Source: a virus. From it: a stretch of DNA of 43,144 bases. The notes below the pieces were generated by a model. That model worked only from the letters and a program-made list of their open reading frames with translations, was not told where the DNA came from and ran no database searches. Each line of letters opens with the position of its first letter. Position 1 is the first letter of the stretch. The stretch is taken from the IMG/VR virus record IMGVR_UViG_3300045936_000084, positions 1 to 43,144 of that record. One strand, given 5' to 3'. Shown one piece after another: positions 1 to 8,594 of this stretch. A program made the position numbers and the translations under genes.

Positions 1-92
1 TGCACGCGGGCGCGATTGCCTACTTCTACGACACGAACACGCTCCCCGTGGGTGGCGCGTCCCCGTCGCTGACCATGCTGGGGATGCAATGA
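1..92 (+). CDS. C-terminal fragment of a structural protein (partial)
   Basis: The window opens inside a reading frame whose last 29 codons (frame beginning at base 3) encode a Gly/Ala/Tyr-containing tail ending in MLGMQ, followed by TGA at 90-92. The start lies outside the window. The stop overlaps the next start as ATGA, as is usual in this genome. Its place, upstream of tail genes and (if the map is circular) just downstream of the capsid gene, suggests a head or head-tail structural protein. It could be the end of the gene that begins at 43119. No domain can be named from 29 residues. Confidence 0.6.
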   Translation, partial: HAGAIAYFYDTNTLPVGGASPSLTMLGMQ

Positions 93-361
93 CGTTTCCC
101 TGTGTGGAATTGAAGTTCTCGCGCGTCGTGCGAAACGTGCAGGCGACGCTCATCCTGGCGCGCGTCTACCGCGTGGACGATGGCGGCATCGTCAACGGCG
201 TGCAGCAGTTCATTCGGACGCGGCTGCGACAGCGCATGATCCTCGCGCCGCCGGACGCGACGAAGGCCGAGGTGGTGACGAAGGCGCGGCAGAAGTTGCT
301 TGAGTGGGCACGGCAGGAGGGCTACAACCTGACGCCGGATCGGCTCATATGCACCCTGTAG
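89..361 (+). CDS. Hypothetical phage protein, 90 aa
   Basis: An ATG overlapping the previous stop (ATGA) opens a 90-residue frame. The product is basic in its middle, has no membrane segment and no motif I recognise. The C-terminal part (about residues 60-90) looks helical. Overlap with both neighbours and its place in the head-tail block suggest a small virion or assembly protein. This is inferred from position only. Confidence 0.65.
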   Translation: MTFPCVELKFSRVVRNVQATLILARVYRVDDGGIVNGVQQFIRTRLRQRMILAPPDATKAEVVTKARQKLLEWARQEGYNLTPDRLICTL

Positions 362-1341
362 TGTTCTCGCGGTCGTGGTTCGCGCGCCATCAGCGGACGC
401 TGCTGATGTTGCTCGCCATGCCGGTGATCGGCCGGGAACTGCGCGACGTGCTGGCGATTCGTCGGTGCGATGTGGGATACGACCGGCGCATCGTGGCGCT
501 CGCGCCACACTACTACATCGTCGCGAATCCTGATGGCACGCTGACGATGGATTGCCGCACGCACACGAAGTACGCGAAGCGACTCCGGTATCAGCTCGAC
601 GGCCTGTGGCGAGCGGCGCACGGGTGGGACCGGTTCGTGGCGAATCCGTTGCTGCCGGCGTTGAACGTCGGATTCGACACCTTCACGGTCTTTCCCGATC
701 CAGACCCGGAAGTGACGACGGTCGATGGCTTCGTCTCTCGGGAGAATGCTAACGAGGACTGGTCGACGCTGCGGAACGGCGCGGGTAACAATCCCAGCGA
801 TGCGGACGTGATTTATGCGTGGGCGGTCACCGCGACTGCGACCACCAACCAGTGGAAGAACATCTACCGTGGGATCTATCTGTTCGATACGACGACCTTG
901 TCTGGCTCAGTGGTGACCGATGCTGTCTTATCGTTGTTCGGTGCGGACAAGACCGATGGCCTCGGCGTAACGCCAGACGTGGACATCTACGCCGCGACGC
1001 CGGCGAGTGACACCGCACTTGCTGCGGCCGACTATGGGCAGATTGGGACGACGCCGCAAACGAGCGCCCCGACGAGTTATGCGAATCAGTCCGGGTCGGC
1101 CTATACGGACCTCACACTGCTGACGTCGGCTATTACCGCCGGCGGGATCACGAAATTGGCGACACGTAACGCGAATTATGATGTCGCGAACGTGGCGCCG
1201 ACGTGGTCGAGTGCGGCTCAGTCGCTGTGGCAAGTCAGGTCGTCGGAGGCAAGCGGCTCGTCGCAAGATCCGAAACTAGTGGTCACGTTCAGTGCCGCGG
1301 CTGAGGCGTTGATCACCTTACTGGGAACGGCTCCGGTATGA
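349..1341 (+). CDS. Probable tail/adhesion-type structural protein with beta-sandwich module
   Basis: About 330 aa from the ATG at 349. A longer frame opens at 304, but the 349 start gives a 13-base overlap with the preceding gene, in keeping with the neighbours. Residues about 110-320 are rich in Ser, Thr, Ala, Asp and Tyr. They contain a pattern like that of DNRLRE-type beta-sandwich modules: a WKNIYRGIYLFDTTTL strand pair, later a segment ending DPKLVVTF. In phages and surface proteins such modules bind carbohydrate or act as rigid adhesion domains. The N-terminal ~90 residues are basic and different in character, perhaps the virion attachment part. The family assignment is a resemblance, not a proven match. 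Confidence 0.6.
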   Translation: MHPVVFSRSWFARHQRTLLMLLAMPVIGRELRDVLAIRRCDVGYDRRIVALAPHYYIVANPDGTLTMDCRTHTKYAKRLRYQLDGLWRAAHGWDRFVANPLLPALNVGFDTFTVFPDPDPEVTTVDGFVSRENANEDWSTLRNGAGNNPSDADVIYAWAVTATATTNQWKNIYRGIYLFDTTTLSGSVVTDAVLSLFGADKTDGLGVTPDVDIYAATPASDTALAAADYGQIGTTPQTSAPTSYANQSGSAYTDLTLLTSAITAGGITKLATRNANYDVANVAPTWSSAAQSLWQVRSSEASGSSQDPKLVVTFSAAAEALITLLGTAPV

Positions 1342-2126
1342 CGGCTTTCTCTTCCCTCTACGGCGCACGTCTCGATCGCGAGCTCGGGAACGAGGACCGC
1401 ACGGTCCTCTTCACCACGGCGAAGCGCCAAGGCGCGATCAATGAAGCGGCGCTGGAGTTTGCGGACCAGACCGAGTGCCTGATTCGCACCTCGACGGTGA
1501 CGATCACCGGCGGCACCGGGGAGTATGGGCTGACGTTCGATCCGAGCACGGGCGTGGGGGACTTCCTGCGCTGGGCGAAGGAGGGCGTGCAGTTCCACTA
1601 CACGGACTCCGCGCTGAACGTGACGATCTTGGTCGGTGACGACCTGTTGCGGCGGGATGTGCCGTGGCTCGATCGCTACGAGCCGGGGTGGCGGACGTCC
1701 ACGGTGTCCTCGCTGGTGATGCAGTTGCCGTCGATGTATTACGAGCGGATGGACGGCGGGCAGCGGTTACTGGGCTTCGTGCCCATTCCGAGCACGGGCT
1801 CGAGCGCGAGCGCGAAGGCGGTGGTGCCCTACATCGCGATGCCGATCCCGATGACGTCGGACACGCAGGAGCCGTTCAACGTCTACAGCCTGCCGTCGAC
1901 CTCGGCGATCACGGGGCAGCAGCGCACGGACCTGCGGCCGTATCACCAGGCGCTGGTCCACTACGCGGCGGGGCAGCTCGAGAAGTTGCGGCGGGATTAC
2001 GACGCGAGCGACCGACAGATGAAGATTTTCTACAGCTACATCCAGCGCTACTGGCAGAACACGCGGACGAAGGGCGGCACGGCGTTGACGTTCGGCAAGA
2101 ACTACTTCGGCCGGAGGCGGGGATGA
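1338..2126 (+). CDS. Head-tail adaptor (connector) protein
   Basis: 262 aa, start overlapping the previous stop by four bases (ATGA). The mainly helical C-terminal part, with a conserved-looking LVHYAAGQLEKLRRDYDA helix followed by a segment ending in YIQRYWQN, is typical of podovirus adaptor proteins that dock under the portal. The central part is beta-rich. Size and position, ahead of the nozzle-like protein at 2843, fit a connector in the gp4/gp6/gp11 adaptor role. I see no enzymatic motif. The role is inferred from size, order and fold pattern. Confidence 0.6.
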   Translation: MTAFSSLYGARLDRELGNEDRTVLFTTAKRQGAINEAALEFADQTECLIRTSTVTITGGTGEYGLTFDPSTGVGDFLRWAKEGVQFHYTDSALNVTILVGDDLLRRDVPWLDRYEPGWRTSTVSSLVMQLPSMYYERMDGGQRLLGFVPIPSTGSSASAKAVVPYIAMPIPMTSDTQEPFNVYSLPSTSAITGQQRTDLRPYHQALVHYAAGQLEKLRRDYDASDRQMKIFYSYIQRYWQNTRTKGGTALTFGKNYFGRRRG

Positions 2127-2299
2127 TCCGCGTCACGTTTGCGTGCGGGCATGTGTTGGCGGACGTCGATGCGAGTCAGGACGCGCCGGTCTGTCCCGAG
2201 TGCGGCGAGCGCCGGATTGTGCGGGTGAACGCGCCGCAGCCGAAGTTCCGCGGGGTGGCGACGGGACCGCTGTGTGAAGAAGCACCGAAAGGGAACTAG
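2123..2299 (+). CDS. Small zinc-ribbon-like protein, 58 aa
   Basis: ATG at 2123 overlaps the adaptor stop (ATGA). The product begins MIRVTFACGH and has a second pair at CPEC, giving a C8-H10...C24-C27 set that could bind one zinc ion. Tiny zinc-ribbon proteins are common between head-tail genes of phages, where their job is unknown. The remainder is basic and flexible. Three bases separate it from the next gene. Confidence 0.6.
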   Translation: MIRVTFACGHVLADVDASQDAPVCPECGERRIVRVNAPQPKFRGVATGPLCEEAPKGN

Positions 2300-2301
2300 T
2301 C

Positions 2302-2850
2302 ATGGCGTATGAATCAGCCGGTATTCGGTTTACGGAAGGCGGCAAGGGACCAGGGGCGGGGGAGTCGCGCGGCACGTCGCCGGTGCAGGAGGCGATCCAG
2401 TTGCTGCGGTTGCGGGTGCCGAAGTTCAGCGGGGCGCCACCGCCGGCGATCCCGCCGGGGCTGATGGCGGGGGGACCGGGTGGACCGCCTGACGACATCA
2501 TGCGGAAGTTGCAGATGCTGTTCTCCGCGATGATGGGACCGCAGGCGCCGAGCGCGCCGAACGCGCCGAGCTTCGGGCAGCAGCGGACGAGTGCGCCGTT
2601 CAACCCGATGTCCGCGGTCGCGGGTGGGCAGACGTTCGGGCAACCGTTCCAGAACGCAACCGGGTTCCCGTTGCCGTCGTTCATTCCTGGCTACAACCCC
2701 CCGCCGGCTGAGCCGCCGCCGGTGCCGGGGACTGGCCCCGCGCCGCCGGTGCCGCCACCGCCACCGCCACCGACGAACGGGCTGGTCATGGGCGAGGCGA
2801 ATCCGAACGAGCCCATAGCGAGCGGGCCGGACTTCTACTATCGTGGCTAA
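2302..2850 (+). CDS. Pro/Gly-rich virion-associated hypothetical protein, 182 aa
   Basis: Starts three bases after the previous stop. The sequence is dominated by Pro, Gly and Ala, with a polyproline run near the C-terminus (about residues 133-160) and no hydrophobic membrane segment. It looks intrinsically disordered. Similar G/P-rich composition recurs in the protein at 6772 and in the tail of the portal (31544 end), so this phage seems to use disordered Pro-rich tails in several virion components. Function unknown. Confidence 0.6.
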   Translation: MAYESAGIRFTEGGKGPGAGESRGTSPVQEAIQLLRLRVPKFSGAPPPAIPPGLMAGGPGGPPDDIMRKLQMLFSAMMGPQAPSAPNAPSFGQQRTSAPFNPMSAVAGGQTFGQPFQNATGFPLPSFIPGYNPPPAEPPPVPGTGPAPPVPPPPPPPTNGLVMGEANPNEPIASGPDFYYRG

Positions 2851-4768
2851 ACAAGCCTCGGCGCAGCAGCCGGTCACGCCGCGGAAGTATCAGCTGATTC
2901 CGGTCACAGACATGACCGGCGGGCTGGACCTCCGTACGGCGCCGTCGCTGCTGGCCTCGGATCGCGCGCAGGTGCTCACGAATTGGAGCTTGAGTGAGCC
3001 GGGGTCACTGGTCGTGCGTCCCGGCTACACCGCCGTGTCGACGTCGGCACTGAGCAGCGGTCGCATCAACGGGGCGGCACGGGTCTATCTGAATACGACG
3101 ATCCCGAACGCGGCGAGCACGATCTTTACCCTCGTGAACGACGGCGCGAACGGCACCGTCCACACGATGACGGACAACGGCGTGTTCTCCGTGGCGCGGT
3201 TGTCGGGGCGCTCGACGGTCAACGAAGTGTATTTCCCGGCTGACCGGGATCTGGTGGCGGTGTTCGATTCATCATCGGTGCCGATGAAGTCCACGAACGG
3301 CTCGAGCTGGACGCGGTTCGGCATTGCGCCGCCGTCCACGCTCAGTCTGTCCTCGGTGGCGTCGGGCACGCTGCTCGCGTCGGAGTTTGAAGTCAGCTAC
3401 ACCTTCAAGGACCGTGACCTGGCGTATGAGTCCAATGGGGCGACGACGCCGAGCACGATCACACTCATCTCGACGGGGGCGATCCAGGCGGTGCTCCAGA
3501 ACTCCACGGACGCGCAGGTGGACGCGCTGGTGGTCTACTGCCGGAACGTGACGAGCGGCGAGACGGTGCTGCGGAAGTTCTCGAGCCAGGCGCAGGCCGG
3601 CGGGCCGACCACGACGGTGACGATCAATAGCTCGAACTGGACGACCGGCGCGGAGATTCCGAACAACCACACGGTGCCGCCGGTGCTCAGTTTCGGAGTC
3701 GTCTGGAAGAACCGCTGGTGGGCGCGAAGTGCGACGGTGACGAACCGCCTACACTTCACGGAGCTCTTCCAGCCGCAGTCCTGGCCGGGGTTGTTCTTTC
3801 TCGATTTGCCCTTCGTGAAGGGCGACAACATCACGGCGATCCAGCCGCTGGGGGATGCGCTGCTCATCTTCGGCGAAACCACGGTCTTCGTGATCGTGGG
3901 GCAGAACTCGCTGGAGTTTGACGTGCGCCCGACGCTGACCGCGGAAGACGGCGCCTTCGGGCCGCGCGCGGTGTGCCTGGTGGAAAACAGCGTCCTGCAC
4001 GCGGGGGCGAGCGGCGCGTATCTCTTCGACGGGACGAGCGATCGGCTGTTGTCCCATGACATTGATCCGGCGTGGCAGGACTTGGTCACGAACAGCACGC
4101 CCGCGGCGCTGAGCCGGATCGCGGTGGTGTATCACCACAAGCGGAAAGAGATCCGCGTGGCGGTCCCGCGGCGGTATCCGACCTCGGTTAGTGGGGAATG
4201 GGTGCTGGACATGATTCGCACACGGCTCAACGACCAGCGGCCGGCGTGGAGCGCGACGGACCGGAACATCGGGATCTATCTACCGTTGGACGGGCCGGAA
4301 ACCGGAAACGGCTTCCGTGGGGAACTGTGGGCGACGAACGGCAGCACGACGGGGCTGGTGTTCCATGAGAGCGTCGGTACGACCGCGAACAGTTCGAACC
4401 TGATGGCGGACTACCAGGGTCCGGCGCTGAACATGGCGCCGTTCCGCGGGCGGTGGATCGATCTGCGCGGGCAATACGAGCCGCACGCCGGGACGCTGAC
4501 GTCGGACCCCGATGTGGACGGGACGCCGCTCGGGTCGCAGACGTTGTCGATCGGGATTGCGGGCGGGTCTGTCTACGGCACGGCGCAGTATGGGACGGCG
4601 ACGTATGCCGGCGCGGGCCGGCGGCAGTTCTTCAAGATGCTGCCGCTGATGGCGGACGGGCGCACCTATACACAGAGGTTTACTTACAGCGGGCAGGATG
4701 ATCTGCGGCTGTTCGGGTATCACGTCGGCGTCGTGCCGGAAGCGCACACGCGCGACTTCGCGGAGTAA
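2843..4768 (+). CDS. Large beta-rich tail protein, nozzle/tail-hub like
   Basis: 641 aa, overlapping the previous gene by 8 bases. It opens with a short segment (GGLDLRTAPSLL, then a region with LTNWSL and RPGYT) that I associate with podovirus tail nozzle or stabilisation proteins. It continues as repeated beta-strand blades, including a segment around residues 285-400 with WWARSATVTNRLHFTE and later LIFGETTVFVIVG, compatible with a beta-propeller. T7 gp12 and P22 gp10 are proteins of this type: they extend the portal and carry the fibres. The size fits. Exact homology cannot be settled by eye. Confidence 0.65.
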   Translation: MAKQASAQQPVTPRKYQLIPVTDMTGGLDLRTAPSLLASDRAQVLTNWSLSEPGSLVVRPGYTAVSTSALSSGRINGAARVYLNTTIPNAASTIFTLVNDGANGTVHTMTDNGVFSVARLSGRSTVNEVYFPADRDLVAVFDSSSVPMKSTNGSSWTRFGIAPPSTLSLSSVASGTLLASEFEVSYTFKDRDLAYESNGATTPSTITLISTGAIQAVLQNSTDAQVDALVVYCRNVTSGETVLRKFSSQAQAGGPTTTVTINSSNWTTGAEIPNNHTVPPVLSFGVVWKNRWWARSATVTNRLHFTELFQPQSWPGLFFLDLPFVKGDNITAIQPLGDALLIFGETTVFVIVGQNSLEFDVRPTLTAEDGAFGPRAVCLVENSVLHAGASGAYLFDGTSDRLLSHDIDPAWQDLVTNSTPAALSRIAVVYHHKRKEIRVAVPRRYPTSVSGEWVLDMIRTRLNDQRPAWSATDRNIGIYLPLDGPETGNGFRGELWATNGSTTGLVFHESVGTTANSSNLMADYQGPALNMAPFRGRWIDLRGQYEPHAGTLTSDPDVDGTPLGSQTLSIGIAGGSVYGTAQYGTATYAGAGRRQFFKMLPLMADGRTYTQRFTYSGQDDLRLFGYHVGVVPEAHTRDFAE

Positions 4769-4773
4769 CGCAG

Positions 4774-5430
4774 TTGGCAAACTTTCCAGGCTCAGTCAAA
4801 ACGTTCACTTCGCGCAACACGGGGGACGTGATCCAGCCGGGGCACGTCAACGATCTACAGGACGAAGTCAACGCGATCGAGGACGGCTACCTGAACGGCA
4901 CGGCGCGGCTGAACTCGTCGAACTCGACGCTGGTCAGTCTCAGTGTCACGGGGCCGTCGACCGTGGGCACGTTGCAGGCGGGTGCGTCCACCGTGGCGAC
5001 GCTGAGCGCGGGCGCCTCGACGGTCACGACACTCAGTGCGGGGTTGTCCACGCTGACGGGGTTGGATGTGGTCGGCGGGAGCACGCTGGGCGGGCCGCTC
5101 GTGATGCGCGGCATCCAATCCACGACGCTGTCGTCAGGCAACCTGGATAATTTCAACATTGCCTCCACCGCCAACATTGTGAACTGCACGCTGCCGGCGG
5201 GGGGTTCCACGATCACGGGCATGCGTGGCGGCACGGATGGGCGACGGGTGATCTTCTCGGCGCTGTCCACGGTGGGCATCTGCCGATTCGTCCATGAGGA
5301 CACCGGGTCCAGTGCGGAGAATCGGTTCGTGATTCTGAACGGGAGCATCCCACTCGGCGGGGTGGCGTCGTCGGGGTATCCGTTGCTGTCGTTCACCTAC
5401 ATCAACAATCGGTGGTACCAGGGCTGGTAG
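4774..5430 (+). CDS. Tail fibre/spike-like protein, 218 aa
   Basis: TTG start at 4774, six bases after the preceding stop. The N-terminus (about residues 1-45, with the motif GDVIQPGHVNDLQDEVNAIE) is a short helix-forming segment seen at the head of many fibre or spike subunits, probably for trimerisation and attachment. Residues about 50-110 are a STVxTLxAG-like repeat, suggestive of a beta-helical shaft. The C-terminal part is a small globular domain. Receptor contact is the likely role. It is short for a full fibre. Confidence 0.6.
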   Translation: MANFPGSVKTFTSRNTGDVIQPGHVNDLQDEVNAIEDGYLNGTARLNSSNSTLVSLSVTGPSTVGTLQAGASTVATLSAGASTVTTLSAGLSTLTGLDVVGGSTLGGPLVMRGIQSTTLSSGNLDNFNIASTANIVNCTLPAGGSTITGMRGGTDGRRVIFSALSTVGICRFVHEDTGSSAENRFVILNGSIPLGGVASSGYPLLSFTYINNRWYQGW

Positions 5431-5835
5431 ATGGCGGACAAAGGCGCGGTGGAATTGGAACTGAACGCGCTCCCCCCGGAGGAGCGGGGGCCGATCGGCC
5501 GGGCGATCAAGTACGTCATGGATAACTGGTCCCACGGGCAACCGGACGAAGGGCGACGGGCGACGAACGGGCAGTGGTATCTGCGCTCGAGCACGACGCC
5601 CAGTACCGCCCTGACGGAGTTCTCGATCACGCACGGGTTGAGCGCGGCGCCGACGGCGATTTATCCCGTGCTGTTTTTGGATAGCACGAACAACCAGTTG
5701 ATACCCTTACAGGTGACGCGCCCGGCGGACGCCAGCCGCGTCTACCTGCGAAGTGCGAGTACGAGCGCTGTGTTTCACGTCTGGATCGAACCCGTGGTTC
5801 TGCTGTGCGCCGTGGCTCTGGGCTATGTCACATGA
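5431..5835 (+). CDS. Hypothetical tail-associated protein, 134 aa
   Basis: Begins directly after the fibre stop, with no gap. The first ~50 residues are hydrophilic and include a helix (IKYVMDNW). The rest is Ser/Thr/Ala-rich beta-type sequence ending in a hydrophobic stretch (VVLLCAVALGYV). It resembles the small C-terminal modules of fibre assemblies rather than an enzyme. It may be a fibre partner or assembly factor. No motif is recognised. Confidence 0.55.
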   Translation: MADKGAVELELNALPPEERGPIGRAIKYVMDNWSHGQPDEGRRATNGQWYLRSSTTPSTALTEFSITHGLSAAPTAIYPVLFLDSTNNQLIPLQVTRPADASRVYLRSASTSAVFHVWIEPVVLLCAVALGYVT

Positions 5836-5909
5836 GGCCAACGGACAAGGCGCTCAAGGAAACCGCGGTCGGCAGGCATGTCTCATTTTACCATCGGATC
5901 GAACCATGA
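5832..5909 (+). CDS. Tiny translationally coupled ORF, 25 aa
   Basis: The ATG at 5832 overlaps the previous stop (ATGA), and its own TGA at 5907-5909 overlaps the next start at 5906 (ATGA). The peptide (MRPTDKALKETAVGRHVSFY...) is basic and soluble. Overlap at both ends fills what would otherwise be a 70-base gap. It may be a real micro-protein, or a leader whose translation delivers ribosomes to the gene at 5906, which lacks a good ribosome binding site. Confidence 0.5.
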   Translation: MRPTDKALKETAVGRHVSFYHRIEP

Positions 5910-6775
5910 ATTGGAACCGTATCGCCATAGTAGGCACCGCCGGATCGTGGGTCCAGACCCCGTGGGACGATCCGAACCTGCTCGTCGTCTCCCTGAACGA
6001 CGCCTATCGTCTGCCGGGCTTCAAGCGCGCGGACGCGTGGTACGACTTCCACCCGTTGAACCGGTTCCACCATCCGCCGGACGGGCAGCCGGTGTTCGCA
6101 CATACCGTCCCGCATGGCTACTACGTGCGGCCGAAGGAGCACCTGCAGTGGCTGGGGAGTCAGACGATCCCGGTGTTCCTGCACCCGCAGTATCTCGAGC
6201 AGCACGCCGAGGCGCAGGCGTGGCGGCACGCGCGGGCGTTTCCGAAGGCGGCGGTGGAGGAATATTTCGGCTACCCGCCGACGTCGGTGGAGAAGCTGTA
6301 TTCGACCTCGTCCCCCGCGTGGATGCTGGCGCAGGCGATCATCGAAGGCGCGAAAGAAGTCCACGTCTACGGGATTCACTTGGCGACGGAGCACGAGTAC
6401 ATCGAACAGCGCCCAAACTTCGAGAGCCTGCTGGGACGTGTCCTCGGCCGCGGGAAACAGACCACGCGCGTTGCGGACGGCAAGCGGTATTACGAGACGC
6501 AGGACGGGCTGGTGGTGCTGCCGGAAGCGTCGCCGATCTTCCAGAGCGACTTTCAGTATGCCTTTGAGCCGCGACCAAGAGCGCTGCGCGATCCGCTCGC
6601 GTGGGACGTGCATCGGTTCGGCATCAAACGCGCGCGGGCGGTGCAGGCGCTGATCGATCGGAAGTGGTACCAGCGGCGGGGACCATTGCAGGATGAACTC
6701 GCAACGTGGGACGCACACCTGGCTGACGCGCAGGATGCGCTGACGCGGTTAGACACCGCAGGGAATTGGGCATGA
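5906..6775 (+). CDS. Rossmann-like phage protein with DUF115/Maf-like motif
   Basis: 289 aa from the ATG at 5906. It opens with a nucleotide-binding-like beta strand and glycine turn (RIAIVGTAGS, residues 5-14). Near the middle it has the segment STSSPAWMLAQAIIEGAKEV followed by HVYGIHLA (133-160). This S/T-x-A...A-x-x-x-G-A-x-x-[VI]-x-x-x-G-x-x-[L] pattern is what I associate with MptE-like/DUF115 proteins. That superfamily includes Maf, the nonulosonic acid transferases of flagellin glycosylation. Uncharacterised relatives occur in many phages. This phage also encodes NeuB and NeuA, which makes a sugar-transfer role attractive, but that is inference. The C-terminal ~60 residues are a helical hairpin. 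Confidence 0.6.
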   Translation: MNWNRIAIVGTAGSWVQTPWDDPNLLVVSLNDAYRLPGFKRADAWYDFHPLNRFHHPPDGQPVFAHTVPHGYYVRPKEHLQWLGSQTIPVFLHPQYLEQHAEAQAWRHARAFPKAAVEEYFGYPPTSVEKLYSTSSPAWMLAQAIIEGAKEVHVYGIHLATEHEYIEQRPNFESLLGRVLGRGKQTTRVADGKRYYETQDGLVVLPEASPIFQSDFQYAFEPRPRALRDPLAWDVHRFGIKRARAVQALIDRKWYQRRGPLQDELATWDAHLADAQDALTRLDTAGNWA

Positions 6776-7254
6776 CCGAGAATCCGTGGGTGCAAGACTG
6801 GTTCGCGCGCAAGGTCCAAGCGCAGGAAGATCCACAGAACGGCGACGCCGTGAAGCGCGCGTTGCAGATCCTGGCGAGTCAACTGCCGGGGCAGGCGATC
6901 ACGGGACCGGGTGGTCCTGGCGACAACGAAGGGCCGGGCACGGGGCCAGGGGGCGGTGCGCCGCCGGGAAGCGGGGGGGGCAACCCGCTGGACCCGCCCC
7001 CGGGATCTGGTGGCGGTGGCGGTGGCGAACAGTTGCCGCCGGAGCTCGCGGAACTCATGGAACTGCTCATGGGCCGGATGCGCTACCAAGAGCCGCTGTT
7101 CCAAGCGATCACGCAGCAGGCGATGGGCGGACTCCCGCGGCCCTACAACGGGCGGCCCCCGTTGGGTCCGGCGGGAACGCCGGCATCGCAGCTCGCGAAC
7201 AACACGCAGTATCCGTATCCGGGGCCGTTCTGGCAGGGTGGGCCGCTGACGTAA
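6772..7254 (+). CDS. Gly/Pro-rich virion-associated protein, about 160 aa
   Basis: The ATG at 6772 overlaps the preceding stop (ATGA); another in-frame ATG lies two codons upstream. An N-terminal helix (about residues 1-35) precedes a strikingly Gly/Pro-rich linker with poly-Gly runs (about residues 42-83). A second helical part has LPPELAELMELLMGRM. The C-terminus is Pro-rich again. It has the architecture of a flexible tether between two helices. Likely a virion component, judging from its neighbours. Confidence 0.55.
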   Translation: MTENPWVQDWFARKVQAQEDPQNGDAVKRALQILASQLPGQAITGPGGPGDNEGPGTGPGGGAPPGSGGGNPLDPPPGSGGGGGGEQLPPELAELMELLMGRMRYQEPLFQAITQQAMGGLPRPYNGRPPLGPAGTPASQLANNTQYPYPGPFWQGGPLT

Positions 7255-7283
7255 CGCGACGGTAACGGTAGGGAGCACGAACA

Positions 7284-8591
7284 ATGCCTGAGTGGTGGGA
7301 GTCAGCGCCGGTCGTGTCGGGCACGTTGCAAGCGATGCCGACCATCGCGGGCGCGCAGTCCGGCGTACCGCCGGACACGACTGGGACGGGTGGCTACTTT
7401 CAGCCGCCGGACACGTCGCAGCAGCAGCAGTCCCAGACGAAGGCGGCCGAGCCGCCGACGACGTCGGGGACGTTGCAGCGGCAAACGACCGCGCAGTACT
7501 TGCAGGACTTGTTCACGGGAAAGAATCGGGACGTTCTCGCGGGGGATTTCTCGTTCGATCCCAGCAACATGGGGACACAGTTCGATCCCGATGTGCTGCT
7601 GAAGCTCAAGCCGTGGCTGGAAAGCCTCGGCTTCAAGGTGCAAATCAAGCCGTCGGACAACGGTCGGCCCAGCGGGCGCATTTTCTTCCCTGACGGGACG
7701 ACGGCGGCAGATACCAACATCAACGGGAGTTGGGGCTGGCTGCTGCGGCAATTAGGACTTGGTGGGGACGGAACACCGGGTGGACTCGGCGGGAATCGGT
7801 TCCTCGGACAGTTGCGTCTCCCCAGCATCTTCGGGCCGGGCTTTGACTTCGGCTCCGGCGGTGGGGCGGGGAACGAGTTCCTGGCGAACGGCCCGATCTT
7901 CACGGACGCCGCGACGATCGACTGGGAGAACGCGCTGCGGGACTTCGTGACGCGGTTGCGGCAACCGATCGTGAATCCCGACCTCGATCCGCTCGTGTCG
8001 TTCATGCGCGGCGAGTTCCAGCGGCTGCAGGGGCCAGCCTACACGCCGGAAGAACTGGACCTGATGCAGACCCAGGTCTTTGATCCGCTGACGGCGCAGC
8101 GGGACGTGGAGCGGCAGAACATTCTGAACTGGGCGAGCTCGCACGGCATGGGACCGAACGACGGTCCCACGCAGCAGTTGCTGTCGGATCTGAATCGGCA
8201 GTACTCGCAGGTGCGGACGAAGGGGTCCGCGGACGTCGCCATGAAGGCGATCGACCAGGGCCGGCAGAACCGCCAGCAGGCACTGCAGGTGGGCTCGGCG
8301 TTGACGGCATTGCACGACCAGATTTTCAATCGCGAGGAGGACCGGATCACGCAGGCGATCGGGTTGCTGCAGCAGATCCCCGCGCTCGCGGATTCGCGGC
8401 TGGCGCTGGCGAATAGCGTGCTGATGGGCGGGCAGGCGGCGGCGGGCGTGGCGGGGTCGGCGGCGAACTATCTCGCGTCGATCTACAACACGCAGGCGAA
8501 CCAGCAGGCGGCGAACGCGGCGAGCAATCGGAACTTCTGGTCGGGGCTGATCCAGGCGTTCGCGGTGGCGGCGCCGTACATCTTCGGATAA
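7284..8591 (+). CDS. Internal virion (ejection) protein candidate, 435 aa
   Basis: A purine-rich site (GGTAGGGAGC) precedes the ATG. The N-terminal ~200 residues are Gly/Gln/Pro-rich. The C-terminal half is long amphipathic helix, with Gln- and Arg-rich stretches (LNRQYSQVRTKGSADVAMKA) and an Ala-rich C-terminal segment (about 370-435) with two hydrophobic patches. This layout is common in podovirus ejection proteins that leave the capsid with the DNA and associate with membrane. Together with 8824 and 10440 it may form the three-protein internal core. Confidence 0.5.
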   Translation: MPEWWESAPVVSGTLQAMPTIAGAQSGVPPDTTGTGGYFQPPDTSQQQQSQTKAAEPPTTSGTLQRQTTAQYLQDLFTGKNRDVLAGDFSFDPSNMGTQFDPDVLLKLKPWLESLGFKVQIKPSDNGRPSGRIFFPDGTTAADTNINGSWGWLLRQLGLGGDGTPGGLGGNRFLGQLRLPSIFGPGFDFGSGGGAGNEFLANGPIFTDAATIDWENALRDFVTRLRQPIVNPDLDPLVSFMRGEFQRLQGPAYTPEELDLMQTQVFDPLTAQRDVERQNILNWASSHGMGPNDGPTQQLLSDLNRQYSQVRTKGSADVAMKAIDQGRQNRQQALQVGSALTALHDQIFNREEDRITQAIGLLQQIPALADSRLALANSVLMGGQAAAGVAGSAANYLASIYNTQANQQAANAASNRNFWSGLIQAFAVAAPYIFG

Positions 8592-8594
8592 CGC

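Noticed and set aside
304-348. Upstream extension of the gene starting at 349
   Set aside because: The earlier in-frame start would give a long overlap with the gene at 89, and those 15 residues read as a shadow of that gene's end.
5878-6567. Frame of 229 codons overlapping the Rossmann protein
   Set aside because: Arg/Gly-rich out-of-frame translation of 5906-6775 with no motif. The Rossmann frame has clear secondary-structure logic.
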